Origin: JBBQXK01 sp052387255 | GTDB lineage: Bacteria > Pseudomonadota > Alphaproteobacteria > Rhodobacterales > Rhodobacteraceae | DNA: 64,000 nt | NCBI GenBank assembly: GCA_052387255.1 | Contig: JBQTJI010000003.1 | Location: 1 to 64,000, forward strand | Direction of reading: 5' to 3' | Shown: positions 34,418 to 43,779 of the stretch, one piece after another | Numbering within the stretch: the first letter of the stretch is position 1 | Layout: each line of letters opens with the position of its first letter | Position numbers and translations under genes: made by a program | Notes under the pieces: generated by a model | Seen by the model: the letters and a program-made list of their open reading frames with translations, nothing else | Database searches by the model: none | What the model was told of the DNA's origin: nothing

Positions 34418-35437
34418 ATGGCCATCATCGCCGACATCCTGAGCCAGGTAGATGCCGCAGCGACTGCGGTTGGTGCGACCGCGTTTGACGCGGTTGCAAG
34501 CGAGATCGTCCCAGTGTTTCGGGTCGGGACAGTCTTGGTCGTGGCGCTTGTCGGCATCAATCTCATGGTTCAAGCGGTGCCCATGACGCTGCGAAACGGC
34601 CTTGGTTTGGTGGTCCGTATCAGTGTCGCCTCGGCCTTTCTGTCGTCCTGGACCAACTTCAACACGGTCTATGGCATCCTGACGAACGCCCCAAGCGAGA
34701 TCGGTGCCGTGGTGATGAACGCTTTCGGTGACGGGTCGGGCAATCTCTACGAGGGCCTCGATGCGCTCTATCTCAAGGCCCTCGATGTCGGTCAGGCGAT
34801 AAGCCAGAATGGCAGCTACATCACCGGTGCCCTCGCGGGACTGCTGATGTTCCTCGTCGCGGCGCTGATGGCCACGGTCTCGATCATCGTGATCTCCGCG
34901 GCCAAGATCATGATTGGCGTGCTTGTGATCTTTGCACCGGTCGCAATAGCCTGCACCATATTCAAGGTGACGGCACCCCTCTTCGACCGCTGGGTCAACT
35001 TGGCCCTTGGGTTCGCCCTTTACCCTATGCTGACTTCCGGCATGGCCGCCTTCACGATCTATATCGCCGAGGATCTGACGCCCGCTTCGCTCGCGTCTGT
35101 CGAAACCATCGGCGATGTCTTGAGCTTCGTCGTGGTGATGATGCTCGGCACGGGCCTCATGGCCATGGTGCCGACCATCGCGCAGTCGCTGGCCCAGACC
35201 GCGACCGGGCTGGGTGGGGTCGCATCTTCGACGTTCCGCACAGCCGACAGCTTCAAGGGCTATGGCCGCACCGGGATCGCTTCCGGCATCGGCGCGGGTC
35301 GTGGGGTGGCCGGGCTCGACGCGGGTGGCAAGCGGCCCTCCGATGCCCGCCTCACCGGCAATGCAGCCGGCCAGATCGCACGCTCTGCCGTGCAGACCGC
35401 GATGCGTCTCGCCAGTCGAACCCCCGGCAAGAACTGA
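34418..35437 (+). CDS. virB6: VirB6-like polytopic inner-membrane protein
   Basis: VirB6 lines the inner-membrane part of the channel and contacts the DNA. At 339 aa this protein has five or more membrane segments (VFRVGTVLVVALVGINLMV, GALAGLLMFLVAALMATVSIIVIS, and VIFAPVAIACTIFKVTAPLFDRW, a VirB6/TrbL pattern). The C-terminal tail is soluble and Gly/Ala-rich. It lies 3 bp after the preceding gene. Confidence 0.9.
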   Translation: MAIIADILSQVDAAATAVGATAFDAVASEIVPVFRVGTVLVVALVGINLMVQAVPMTLRNGLGLVVRISVASAFLSSWTNFNTVYGILTNAPSEIGAVVMNAFGDGSGNLYEGLDALYLKALDVGQAISQNGSYITGALAGLLMFLVAALMATVSIIVISAAKIMIGVLVIFAPVAIACTIFKVTAPLFDRWVNLALGFALYPMLTSGMAAFTIYIAEDLTPASLASVETIGDVLSFVVVMMLGTGLMAMVPTIAQSLAQTATGLGGVASSTFRTADSFKGYGRTGIASGIGAGRGVAGLDAGGKRPSDARLTGNAAGQIARSAVQTAMRLASRTPGKN

Positions 35438-35472
35438 TCCCCGAATAGATGACCCGGAAAGGAACCTCGCCG

Positions 35473-36132
35473 ATGGAGGCGCATGGATTTGATGTCGATC
35501 TCGTTCTCGAACCCCGCCTGTCGGCCCGCCGCGCCTGGATCGTGGCGGCGGCTGCGGGTGCTTCGAGCCTTCTGCTGGCAACAGCCTTGATCATCGTTCT
35601 GCCGCTCAGAGAAACCCAGGTCTTCACCGTTCTGGTGGACCGCCAGACCGGCGATGCCGAAAACATCCTGCGGGTCGCACCCACCGGCATCGAGGACCAG
35701 GAGGCGCTGAAGCAAAGCCTGCTCGTGGCCTACATCTCCGACCGGGAGGGCTACTTCCTCCCCGGCATTCAGGCGCGTCTCGAAAGCGTTCAGCGCCGCT
35801 CGACCGGTGCGGCAGAGGAAAGCCTGCGCCTTCTGTGGTCGAAGGGCGGCAGCAACGCAGCCTATCCGCCGGATGTCTACGGGCCGGGGGCCGAGGTCAC
35901 CGTGACTGTGCGCCGGATCACCTTCCTCTCGCCCAACGTGGCGCAGATCCGGTTCCTGAAGACCTTGCGGCAGACCAAACAGGAGGCGGTGACACAGCCG
36001 TTCGTGGCGACGGTCGAGTTCGCCTTCGACCCACGAACCGAACGCACGCTGGCCCATGTCTGGGAGAATCCGTTGGGCTTCACCGTCTCGGCCTACCGCG
36101 TCGATCCCGAAACCCTGGAGGCCAACCCATGA
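35473..36132 (+). CDS. virB8: VirB8-like inner-membrane scaffold protein
   Basis: VirB8 nucleates the channel. It has a short cytoplasmic N-terminus, one membrane helix (AWIVAAAAGASSLLLATALIIVL) and a periplasmic NTF2-like domain (VTVTVRRITFLSPNVAQIRFLKTLR, QPFVATVEFAFD). The ATG at 35473 has AAGGA 9 bp upstream and gives a 219-aa protein; an ATG at 35449 lacks a ribosome-binding site. Its end overlaps virB9 by ATGA. Confidence 0.9.
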   Translation: MEAHGFDVDLVLEPRLSARRAWIVAAAAGASSLLLATALIIVLPLRETQVFTVLVDRQTGDAENILRVAPTGIEDQEALKQSLLVAYISDREGYFLPGIQARLESVQRRSTGAAEESLRLLWSKGGSNAAYPPDVYGPGAEVTVTVRRITFLSPNVAQIRFLKTLRQTKQEAVTQPFVATVEFAFDPRTERTLAHVWENPLGFTVSAYRVDPETLEANP

Positions 36133-36875
36133 CCCGTTCTCGCCATCTTTCCGGGATCGTTATTGGCGTCGCACTGGCTGTCAGTACTGCAGCCATCGCC
36201 GAAACCGCCCCTGCCTCGATGGGTGCCGATGCCCGCGTACGCTCGGTTCTCTACAACCCCGTGGATGTGATCCGCCTCGATACCCATCTGCGGGTGAACA
36301 CTGCCATCGAGCTCGGCGCCGGGGAGCGGATCGACTCCGTGCTTTTGGGCGACAGCGAGGCGTTCGAAGTCGAAGTGCTTTCGAACCGCACCACGGTCTC
36401 GATTAAACCCCTGATAGCAGGGGCCGAAACCAACATGACGATCTACACGGGACGGCGCACGATCACCCTCGCGATAAGTGAAGGACGGTCGCAACACCCG
36501 ACCTATCGGCTGGTTCTGCGCTACCCCGAAACAGGTGCGGCCCGAACCCCGCGCGTGGCAGCCGCAGGGTCTCGGGACATCGGCTATGCCTGGTCCGGCG
36601 ATGAGAGTTTACGGCCGGTTCACATCTGGAACGACGGGCAGGCCACCTTCTTTGCCTTCCCACCCGGTCTGCGGCCATCGGTCTTCGGCGTCGATGCCGC
36701 AGGGCGGGAAGTGACGCTGAACTCGGGCACGCGCGGCAGCATCGTCCGCGTGGCGGGGATCCGGAACGCCTATTCGATCCGGATCGGCACGCAGGTGCTC
36801 TGCATCGAACGGGTGGAGGGAGGGGTCACCACCGACCCCGCCCTGATCGCCAGGCTGCAGGGTTGGGAGTTCTGA
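36129..36875 (+). CDS. virB9: VirB9-like channel protein
   Basis: VirB9 forms part of the outer-membrane core complex with VirB7 and VirB10. It is 248 aa with a signal peptide (IVIGVALAVSTAAIA). It carries the family marks VRSVLYNPVDVIRLDTHLRVNT, then TTVSIKPLIAGAETNMTIYTGRR, and a C-terminal domain (RPVHIWNDGQATFFAFPPGLRP). The true start is the ATG overlapping the virB8 stop; a longer frame beginning at 35835 is only the out-of-frame extension into virB8. Confidence 0.92.
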   Translation: MTRSRHLSGIVIGVALAVSTAAIAETAPASMGADARVRSVLYNPVDVIRLDTHLRVNTAIELGAGERIDSVLLGDSEAFEVEVLSNRTTVSIKPLIAGAETNMTIYTGRRTITLAISEGRSQHPTYRLVLRYPETGAARTPRVAAAGSRDIGYAWSGDESLRPVHIWNDGQATFFAFPPGLRPSVFGVDAAGREVTLNSGTRGSIVRVAGIRNAYSIRIGTQVLCIERVEGGVTTDPALIARLQGWEF

Positions 36876-36876
36876 C

Positions 36877-38220
36877 ATGACCGAGACCCCGAAAAACGAG
36901 TCCACACCGGCGGGCCCGAACAGCCCTGACGTTGAGTACAGAGTGGAGCGGCCCAAGCAACGCAGGCTGACCCAGCGGCAGAGGCTGGGCATGGGCGCAC
37001 TTCTGAGCGGGGCTGCCATCGCGGCGATCTGGACAGTCTGGCCGGGCAGCAGGTCCATGCCCAGGGTCGAGACCTCGGCTGTCGAAGAGTTCCAACAGCA
37101 GGAGGGCGGATCGGCCTTCGGCGCGATCGAGCCCGGCGCAGTGATCGCAGTGCCCGACAGCGATGGGTTTGCCAACATCGAGGGGGAACTCGCGTCGCAA
37201 CGGGAAGCCCTCGAAGCCCGGAATGCCGAGTTGCAGGGTGAAGTCCGGCGGTTGCAGACTGAGCTTGCCGATCTCGCAAACCGGGCCGATGCTGAGCAAG
37301 GCGAAAGCGCAAAACAACTCGCTGCTGCACTCGAGGCAGCACAGGCGCAGAACCTCGCGCTGATCGAGGAAATACGCGCGCAGTTCACCCGCGAGATCAC
37401 CGCCCTCAGGGCGGAAACCGCGACGGGCGATGCCCAAGCTGCCGATCGCGAAGCTGACCTGGCCGCAAGGCGCGCCGAGCGCGAGGCGCAGCTCGCGGCC
37501 CGTGTGGCTTCGCCCTCGGTCGTCTTCGACGACGGCAGGACCAATGGGGCAGGGGATGTCGGCATGGAGATGCCTGACGAGTCCAACTCAAACTCGCGTG
37601 ACGCGGCGGGCCGGGACTTCGTGCAGTCCGGGCGAGATGCCACCGATGTCGAAGTGAGCCAGGTGATCGCCAATCCGTCGAACACCGTGCTTCAGGGCAC
37701 GCTCATCGAAGCAACGCTGGAGAATGCCGTCGACTCAAGCTTGCCTGGGCAGTTGACCGCAATCGTCACACGGCCTGTCTGGTCCTTCGATCAATCGCAA
37801 GTGCTGATCCCCGCAGGATCCCGGCTCTTCGGAGACTATTCGTCCGAGGTCGCCATCGGACAGGGGCGCATCCTCGTCGCGTGGACACGGCTCGTGACCC
37901 CGGACGGCCAGTCCGTCCAGATGGAAGCGTTCGGCGGCGATGGCCAGGGACGCTCCGGCATCACCGGCAGGGTCAATACCCGCTTCGCCAAGCGGTTCGG
38001 ATCGGCGGCGCTGATTTCGCTGCTCGGGGCCGCCCCGGCCATTGCTGCATCCAAGTATTCTGACGATATCAGTTCGGACACCGCCGAGAACATCGGGGAT
38101 GACCTCAGCGCGACCATGGGCTCGGCGGTCGAGGCCTACACCAGCTTGCCGCCCATCATCACCGTGACCCCTGGTGCAGCGATCACGGTCATGGTCGACC
38201 GCGACCTGGAAATCTGGTGA
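36877..38220 (+). CDS. virB10: VirB10-like channel protein
   Basis: VirB10 spans both membranes and gates the channel. It has a cytoplasmic N-terminus, one membrane helix at about residues 38-57 (GMGALLSGAAIAAIW), a long helical and coiled-coil-like middle (QREALEARNAELQGEVRRLQ, then EIRAQFTREITALR), and the C-terminal beta domain (LIEATLENAVDSSLPGQLTA, VLIPAGSRLFGDYSSEV, TPGAAITVMVDRDLEI). At 447 aa it is typical. The virB11 ATG overlaps its stop. Confidence 0.94.
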   Translation: MTETPKNESTPAGPNSPDVEYRVERPKQRRLTQRQRLGMGALLSGAAIAAIWTVWPGSRSMPRVETSAVEEFQQQEGGSAFGAIEPGAVIAVPDSDGFANIEGELASQREALEARNAELQGEVRRLQTELADLANRADAEQGESAKQLAAALEAAQAQNLALIEEIRAQFTREITALRAETATGDAQAADREADLAARRAEREAQLAARVASPSVVFDDGRTNGAGDVGMEMPDESNSNSRDAAGRDFVQSGRDATDVEVSQVIANPSNTVLQGTLIEATLENAVDSSLPGQLTAIVTRPVWSFDQSQVLIPAGSRLFGDYSSEVAIGQGRILVAWTRLVTPDGQSVQMEAFGGDGQGRSGITGRVNTRFAKRFGSAALISLLGAAPAIAASKYSDDISSDTAENIGDDLSATMGSAVEAYTSLPPIITVTPGAAITVMVDRDLEIW

Positions 38221-39197
38221 TGGACGGCGCGCCCTCGTTCCTCAGCACCTACCTGACGCCGCTCGTGCCGCTTCTTCTGCGCGACGATCTGGTCGAGGTC
38301 GCGATCAATCCGGACGGCAAAGTCTGGTTCGAACGGAGGGGTGCTGCTCACATGGAGCAGATGGCACATCTGACCATCGAGCGGTCCCTCTCGACCAACC
38401 TCGGGCAGGCCATCGCCTCCGCCGTCGGCGTCCAGTTCTCGGACAAGAAGCCAACCGTTTCGGGTAAGATCATCTGGGGTGCGACGCCAATCCGGGCGCA
38501 AGTCGTCGCACCGCCCATCGTAGAAGGCGGGATGGCGATCACGCTGCGGCCCTTCAAGCTTTTGGCTTATCAACTGATCGAGCCCAAACTTTTGCATGCC
38601 GGTTTGGTCGATCTCGATGCGCGCAAAAGAGAGCGCGTGTCGGAAGTCACGCGATTGGCAAACGAAGCAAACCTGGCTGAGGCCATGCGGCTCTGTGTCG
38701 AAGACCGGATGAACATCCTGATCTCGGGCGGAACCTCGACCGGCAAGACGACATTCGCCCGGTCCCTTCTGGCCATGGTGGACCCCGCCGAGCGGCTGCT
38801 GACTATCGAGGATGCCTATGAGCTGTTTCCGACGCAGCCGAACCTCGTCGCCCTGAAAGCCGACCGAAACGCACAAGGCGAACGGACGCCCGCGCGCCTG
38901 CTCGAAGCCTCCCTGCGGATGCGGCCCGACCGCATCATCCTTGGCGAGTTGCGCGGCGAGGAAAGCCGGACATTCCTTGAGGCCATCAACACCGGGCATG
39001 GCGGATCGTTCACGACGATCCATGCCGATACAGCGCGGAAAGCCATTGATCGCCTTGCGATCATGGTGATGGCGGCAGGGCTCGGGATGGGGTTCGAGGA
39101 GGTGAAGCGTTACTGTGAGGGAAGTGTCGATCTCGTGGTGCAGCTGTCACGGCAGGGTGGAAAGAGAGGGGTGGCGGAGGTTCTGGCACTCGGTTGA
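38220..39197 (+). CDS. virB11: VirB11-like traffic ATPase
   Basis: VirB11 is a hexameric ATPase at the base of the channel that switches between pilus assembly and DNA transfer. Walker A is SGGTSTGKTTFAR near residues 169-181. Asp-box IEDAYELFP, Walker-B-like RPDRIILGELRG and the His motif FTTIHADTA all match the family. It is 325 aa. The start at 38220 overlaps the virB10 stop (TGATG). The virB series ends here and is followed by a toxin-antitoxin pair. Confidence 0.94.
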   Translation: MDGAPSFLSTYLTPLVPLLLRDDLVEVAINPDGKVWFERRGAAHMEQMAHLTIERSLSTNLGQAIASAVGVQFSDKKPTVSGKIIWGATPIRAQVVAPPIVEGGMAITLRPFKLLAYQLIEPKLLHAGLVDLDARKRERVSEVTRLANEANLAEAMRLCVEDRMNILISGGTSTGKTTFARSLLAMVDPAERLLTIEDAYELFPTQPNLVALKADRNAQGERTPARLLEASLRMRPDRIILGELRGEESRTFLEAINTGHGGSFTTIHADTARKAIDRLAIMVMAAGLGMGFEEVKRYCEGSVDLVVQLSRQGGKRGVAEVLALG

Positions 39198-39314
39198 GGG
39201 GAGGCAAGGATCGAGAGCCTCTGACAAGGTTTCCTCGGTTACTTCCAGACGGACCAACCTTGGCGTCGCGGAGCTGTTCGACGGATACCGGACTGGAAAT
39301 CCCTGCAGACATCC

Positions 39315-39336
39315 TGTATATGCAAAAACATATGCA
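39315..39336. promoter_or_regulatory. operator-like palindrome before vapB
   Basis: TGTATATG (39315-39322) and CATATGCA (39329-39336), with a 6-bp spacer, form an 8-bp inverted repeat with one mismatch directly upstream of the vapB ribosome-binding site. Toxin-antitoxin pairs of this type repress themselves from such sites. Confidence 0.6.
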
Positions 39337-39351
39337 TCGGAGGCTCCGCCC

Positions 39352-39621
39352 TTGCCCCAACCCAGACCATCGACCCAGACGCCGTCGCGTGAAGCCAAGC
39401 TGTTTCGCAACAACAAGAGTCAGGCGGTTCGCATTCCGGCCGACTTCGAGATGCCCGGCGACCGGGTCATGATCCATCGCGACGGTGAGAAGCTGGTCCT
39501 CGAACCGGTTCGCCGGAAAAACCTGCTGGAGATTCTGGCAGGCCTGCAGCCGCTCGGGCCGGATGACCAGTTTCCGGACGTCGATGACACGCTGCTTGCG
39601 GCAAGGGACATCGACCTTTGA
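39352..39621 (+). CDS. vapB: VapB-type antitoxin
   Basis: VapB binds and neutralises the VapC toxin and represses the operon. The gene begins at a TTG (39352) with GGAGG 8 bp upstream; the frame is open further upstream, but that part has no start signal and no domain. The N-terminal half is an AbrB/MazE-like swapped-hairpin domain (EAKLFRNNKSQAVRIPADFEMPG, RVMIHRDGEKLVLEP). The C-terminal tail, FPDVDDTLLAARDIDL, is acidic as expected for toxin binding. It is 89 aa and overlaps vapC by TTGA. Confidence 0.85.
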   Translation: MPQPRPSTQTPSREAKLFRNNKSQAVRIPADFEMPGDRVMIHRDGEKLVLEPVRRKNLLEILAGLQPLGPDDQFPDVDDTLLAARDIDL

Positions 39622-40022
39622 CCACGCTTTATATGCTGGACACCAACATCATTTCGGAACTGGCAAAAGACCCGCAAGGGCAGGTCTCCAGGCGGATCGC
39701 CGCAGTTGGACCGGACGCGATCTGCGTCAGCATTATCACCGCGGCCGAGCTGCGCTACGGGTGTGCGAAGAAAGGGTCGGCCCGGCTTCTGGCGCAGATC
39801 GAAGCGATCCTGGCCGGAGTCCAGGTGCTCGCGCTCGATGTACCGGCGGACGTCGAATATGGCGGCATCCGGAGCGAACTGGAAGCCGCAGGCAAACCCA
39901 TCGGGCCGAACGACCTTTTGATCGCAGCACACGCCTATGCGCTGGATGCCGTGCTGGTTACGGCGAATGTGCGCGAGTTTACCCGAATCCACGCCTTGAA
40001 GGTCGAGAACTGGCTGGTCTGA
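39618..40022 (+). CDS. vapC: VapC-type PIN-domain toxin
   Basis: VapC is a PIN-domain endoribonuclease that stops growth when the antitoxin is lost, as happens after plasmid loss. The acidic triad is visible in MLDTNIISELAKD (Asp8 and Glu14), AAELRYGCAKK and NDLLIAAHAYALDAVLVTAN. At 134 aa it is typical. The TTG at 39618 overlaps the vapB stop; an ATG at 39633 is an alternative start. The gene ends 9 bp from the convergent virD4 stop, so it is wedged between the virB and virD4 blocks. Confidence 0.9.
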   Translation: MTTLYMLDTNIISELAKDPQGQVSRRIAAVGPDAICVSIITAAELRYGCAKKGSARLLAQIEAILAGVQVLALDVPADVEYGGIRSELEAAGKPIGPNDLLIAAHAYALDAVLVTANVREFTRIHALKVENWLV

Positions 40023-40031
40023 GCGCCGTCG

Positions 40032-41879
40032 CTACTGCCGCTGCGGCAGACGCCGCTTTTTTGACGCCAGCGCCGCGATGTCCTGAAACGCGTTCGTCGC
40101 GGCCACGATCGTTGCTGGTCCTTCTCCCCCCACACCCTGCGGTCGGAGGGTCGACAGACTTGCGGCCAAAGGCGCGGTTGATGTTGCGCCACCCGGAGCA
40201 ACCAGCGGCAGTTGTTTTCTTTGGCGCGCGCGGTCAATCGGCCCGAAGTGCCGATCTTCGAAATAGCGGATATGCCGTGCGCGGATCGGGTACTGCCCTT
40301 CCGGCAGGACCAGCACCTCATCCAGTGGAAAGCGCAGCAGCTCATTCGCCGAAATGAGCGCGCGTTCCTCTGATCGGCGACTGACATTGGCACTGTCGTC
40401 CAGCCCCCGAACCCGCGACTGACTTTCGCTGACGGCGGTGATGGTCGAACGCCCGAGCGCGTTGGACAGCACATCCGCCGTCCGGTCGTCCTGCGGCGTC
40501 ATGTAGATCTGCACCCCCGCACCGCCCTGCAGTGATCGCCGCCCGGTCTCGCCATAGATGTCATCCAGCCCGGGTATGGTCTGCGAGATGATGAAGAACC
40601 GCCCTCCGAAGCTGCGGATCGTCTTGATCGAGGAAAGAACGATAGGCTGCCGCCCCAACTGGTCGAATTCGTCCATCAGGAACATCACGGCATGTGGCTC
40701 GTCCAGCCCGGGTTCGCGCCGCTGCAGCGAGGCAATCGCATCGGCGAAGAGAAGCCGCACAAGCGGCGCGAGGGTCTTGAGGTGCTCCGGCTGGACGACG
40801 ATGAACAGGCTTTGCGCGGTGCGGCGAAACGTCGAGAAGTCAAAATCGCTGGCCGAGGTCACCCGGTCCACGGCCGGGTCGTTCCAGAGCTCGAGGCCGG
40901 ATCCTTGAATGACCGAGACATAGGCGCCGAGGGTTTTCTCGGGGACGTCGCTCATCTCGAGAAAAGTGCGCGAGACGATCGGGATCTGCGTCGTCTCGGC
41001 AATCCCCGTGTAACTCCGCTTCTTGTCGCCACCCCCGGCCATGATTTCTCCCGCGTAGCCCAGGGTCGGACGGCGCTGCTCGATGGCATAGAGGCAGGAC
41101 GCGATGAACAAGCGCTTGCCCGCGTTGAAGAAGCTCTGCGCGCTTTCGCCCTCGGGGATCAGGAACAGATCGGCCATCGAGTTCAGTGCCGTGTACTGGC
41201 TGTCGGGCGAGGGCAGGGCGGCGATGCGCGCGAGGGGGTTGAAGCGGTGCGAGCCCTTCTCTTCGTCGAAGGGCGAGAAATACCAGATGCCATTCTTCAG
41301 GCCATGGTGGCGATGGATGGAGGTCTTGGCAAAGTTCTCGCCCTTGACGTCGAGGACGATGGCCGAGCCCGAGAAATGCAGCAGGTTCGGGATGACGAAG
41401 CCCACGCCTTTGCCCCGGCCCGTCGGGGCGATCATCATCGCATGGGGAAAACGGTCCGGCGGGGCCATGACGAAGGGGGCATCGGATTTTGGGAGCCCGA
41501 GCTTGCCGAAGATGAAGCCGTTCTGCTGCATGGTCCCGACCATGCGGTTGCGCCTCAGCTCCCGCCGCGACTGGAAATGCGCGTCATCATACTGGTTCAG
41601 CCGCCCGCGATGGACGCCCGCCAGCCCGACGAGCGTCAGGGCGAAGGTGACGGCCCCAGTGATAATCAGCGCGCCTTGCAGGACCGACGGACGGGCTGCG
41701 AGCACGGCCCAAGGGTAGCGGATGAACCACGGTCCCAGGGGGCTGAGCGTGTCGAGGTTCTCGCGGAAGGCGACGATCACATAGATCGTCGCCAGCATGC
41801 CGCCGATGTAGAGCCCGGTCATCAGCCCGAGGGCGAGAGCGGCCGGATACCGCCAGGCGGAGTCGAGGTTCGAAAGCAT
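40032..41879 (-). CDS. virD4: VirD4-like coupling protein (TraG family)
   Basis: The coupling protein is an inner-membrane ATPase that brings the relaxase-DNA complex to the transfer channel. N-terminal membrane segments (LALGLMTGLYIGGMLATIYVIV, VLQGALIITGAVTFALTLVGLA) precede Walker A APTGRGKGVGFVIPN near residues 145-160 and Walker B VMFLMDEFDQLG near 400. At 615 aa it is normal. The ATG at 41879 has GAAGGA 6 bp upstream; the frame is open further upstream into the relaxase gene, and that part is not used. It lies directly after the relaxase gene (10-bp gap). Confidence 0.93.
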   Translation of the reverse strand: MLSNLDSAWRYPAALALGLMTGLYIGGMLATIYVIVAFRENLDTLSPLGPWFIRYPWAVLAARPSVLQGALIITGAVTFALTLVGLAGVHRGRLNQYDDAHFQSRRELRRNRMVGTMQQNGFIFGKLGLPKSDAPFVMAPPDRFPHAMMIAPTGRGKGVGFVIPNLLHFSGSAIVLDVKGENFAKTSIHRHHGLKNGIWYFSPFDEEKGSHRFNPLARIAALPSPDSQYTALNSMADLFLIPEGESAQSFFNAGKRLFIASCLYAIEQRRPTLGYAGEIMAGGGDKKRSYTGIAETTQIPIVSRTFLEMSDVPEKTLGAYVSVIQGSGLELWNDPAVDRVTSASDFDFSTFRRTAQSLFIVVQPEHLKTLAPLVRLLFADAIASLQRREPGLDEPHAVMFLMDEFDQLGRQPIVLSSIKTIRSFGGRFFIISQTIPGLDDIYGETGRRSLQGGAGVQIYMTPQDDRTADVLSNALGRSTITAVSESQSRVRGLDDSANVSRRSEERALISANELLRFPLDEVLVLPEGQYPIRARHIRYFEDRHFGPIDRARQRKQLPLVAPGGATSTAPLAASLSTLRPQGVGGEGPATIVAATNAFQDIAALASKKRRLPQRQ

Positions 41880-41889
41880 GGAGTGTCCT

Positions 41890-43779
41890 TCAGAGCTCGA
41901 GGCTGGGGTCGCGCTCGGATACCCGGTCGCGCTGGCCAAGCTCGGCGGCACGGGATTGGCTGCGTGCAAGATCGGCCCATCGTCCGACAGCGTCGTCGGG
42001 ACCGAGATCACCCTCGTTCTTCAACTCATGCGCCACGGCCGCACGCAGGGCGGGGTCGCGCACCTGCTCTGCCAAGAGGGCCAGGTCTCCCGCCAGGACA
42101 CGGTCGAGATCTTCGCGGGGCAGGCTCTCCTGAACCCGGTCGACGATGGCCTCCAGGGCGGGCACGTCCGACAGGCGCAGATTCCGGTCGGCCGAGAGAA
42201 GCTGGTCCTTGGCGATGGCCTCGGTCAGGGACGGGGTCAGTTCCAGCGTATCGAGCGTGCGGCCGACCTCGCGCGTCAGATCACGTTCTGCCTCCATCCA
42301 GAGCACCTTCGCCTCGGGACCGTCCTGCGATGACCATTGGACCAACTGGCCTAGGCTTCGCTCCGGTGCCACAAAGCGCGCAACCATTTCCTCGGCGGTC
42401 GTCCCCGCCGCGCGCAGATCGTCTTCCCGCAAGGAGAAAAGGGCGGTGAGGCGCTCGCCGATCTCTTCACGGACATGGGACAGGGTTTCGCGCAGACCAG
42501 CATCGAGCGAAACACCCTCGGCCGTTCCGGCGTCGAGCCGTGCGAGCGAGGCGAGCGTGGGATGGAAGTAGGGATCCTCCTCGCGACTGACCACGCGGGC
42601 GTGTTCGGCCAGCAGCGGGTTTTCAGGCGCGAGCTTCAGCGACGCCCTGGCCTGATCGGCAAAGCTGCGCTCGAGGTCGACGCGCTCGGCCGATGGCTCC
42701 ATGGCACGGATCGCCTCCCAGGCGTCGGACGCCGCCGCGACCATCCCCGCGCGGGCCGCCTCGATCTTCGACGCGGCATCACCTTCGGTATGGAGGGAAA
42801 GATCGGGCATCAGGGGCAGTCCTTGTCTGAGAGCATCGGCCGAGGCCCCGAGGGCATGGGCCAGTCGGGCGAAAAAGTTGGTGGCGGACTCGGTGTCTTT
42901 GCCGGACCCGGCGGCTATTCCGGCGATCCGGCCGAGCTCATCGTAGTCGCTGGCAAACGCCTGCATCTCCTCGAGGCGCCGCGTCCGTTCGGCGTCCGAC
43001 AGGGGCGGGGGCGTCGGGGGCGCGGTCTTGTCCGGGCGATGTGCGGCGGCATTGACGTCGCGATCCCGCGCCGGGTTCTCGATGAGCCCGCGCGACAGGC
43101 GCGATGTGGCGAGGATATTCAGTCCGTGCGCCTGCGAAATCTCGGCATGCAGTTCGCGCATCACGTCGAAGTTCAGCGCGGAGTAGCGGCAGATCGACAG
43201 GAACCAGCCGTGGTCGATGCCGTGTTTGTCGACCACGAAATGCGCGTGCACGTGATCGGTGTCCTTGTGCAGCGCCCCAACGTAGCGCCAGACATCGCCA
43301 TGATCGCCCGAGCCAAAGACAGCCTCACCCCATTCGCGAGCGATCACCTCGGCCTGCGCCCCGTCAACCCCGCGTGGGAAACTGAGGACGATGTGATCGG
43401 CATGGCCGCGCTTCGGTGCTCCGCGCCAGGTCGATGACCAGGCTGCCGCGAGCTTGCCGGTCTTGCCGGGATCGAAGTCCCGTTCGTAGCCCGCAAGATT
43501 GCACCAGGTACTCTGTACCCCGTCCTCCCGAGCGACGTAGTCCAGCAGCCGCTTCAACTCCTGCGGCGTGCGGGCACTGCCACCCGCGATGCGCTTGACG
43601 ACGGACTGCCAGCCGCGCGGTGCCCCGGCGTTCCGCAAGAGGCCGCGGGTACGCCGCTCCTTCGGCGAGCCAAGCCGCCCGGACGCATCGCCACCGCCAC
43701 GCCCCGAGCGCTTGCTGTCGAGGACATGGCCCAGAACGAGGTCTTCAACGCTGGTCCCCGACTGGCTGGCATCCGTCAT
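41890..43779 (-). CDS. VirD2-like relaxase
   Basis: The relaxase nicks oriT and stays covalently bound to the strand that is transferred. The N-terminal domain has VVKRIAGGSARTPQELKRLLDY with the likely nucleophile Tyr81 and the metal-binding motif LHKDTDHVHAHF (HxDxDHxHxH, near residues 170-180). The rest (to 629 aa) is a long charged C-terminal part with coiled-coil propensity, the region that in VirD2-type relaxases contacts the coupling protein. It overlaps the MobC-like gene by ATGA and precedes virD4, so relaxase and coupling protein are made together. Confidence 0.9.
   Translation of the reverse strand: MTDASQSGTSVEDLVLGHVLDSKRSGRGGGDASGRLGSPKERRTRGLLRNAGAPRGWQSVVKRIAGGSARTPQELKRLLDYVAREDGVQSTWCNLAGYERDFDPGKTGKLAAAWSSTWRGAPKRGHADHIVLSFPRGVDGAQAEVIAREWGEAVFGSGDHGDVWRYVGALHKDTDHVHAHFVVDKHGIDHGWFLSICRYSALNFDVMRELHAEISQAHGLNILATSRLSRGLIENPARDRDVNAAAHRPDKTAPPTPPPLSDAERTRRLEEMQAFASDYDELGRIAGIAAGSGKDTESATNFFARLAHALGASADALRQGLPLMPDLSLHTEGDAASKIEAARAGMVAAASDAWEAIRAMEPSAERVDLERSFADQARASLKLAPENPLLAEHARVVSREEDPYFHPTLASLARLDAGTAEGVSLDAGLRETLSHVREEIGERLTALFSLREDDLRAAGTTAEEMVARFVAPERSLGQLVQWSSQDGPEAKVLWMEAERDLTREVGRTLDTLELTPSLTEAIAKDQLLSADRNLRLSDVPALEAIVDRVQESLPREDLDRVLAGDLALLAEQVRDPALRAAVAHELKNEGDLGPDDAVGRWADLARSQSRAAELGQRDRVSERDPSLEL

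Noticed and set aside
33956..35581. 541-aa minus-strand frame opposite virB6 and virB8
   Set aside because: It overlaps genes with clear membrane segments and family patterns and has no domain of its own.
40692..42449. 585-aa plus-strand frame opposite virD4 and the relaxase
   Set aside because: It is antisense to intact Walker A/B and HxDxDHxHxH motifs and is a shadow of their codon use.
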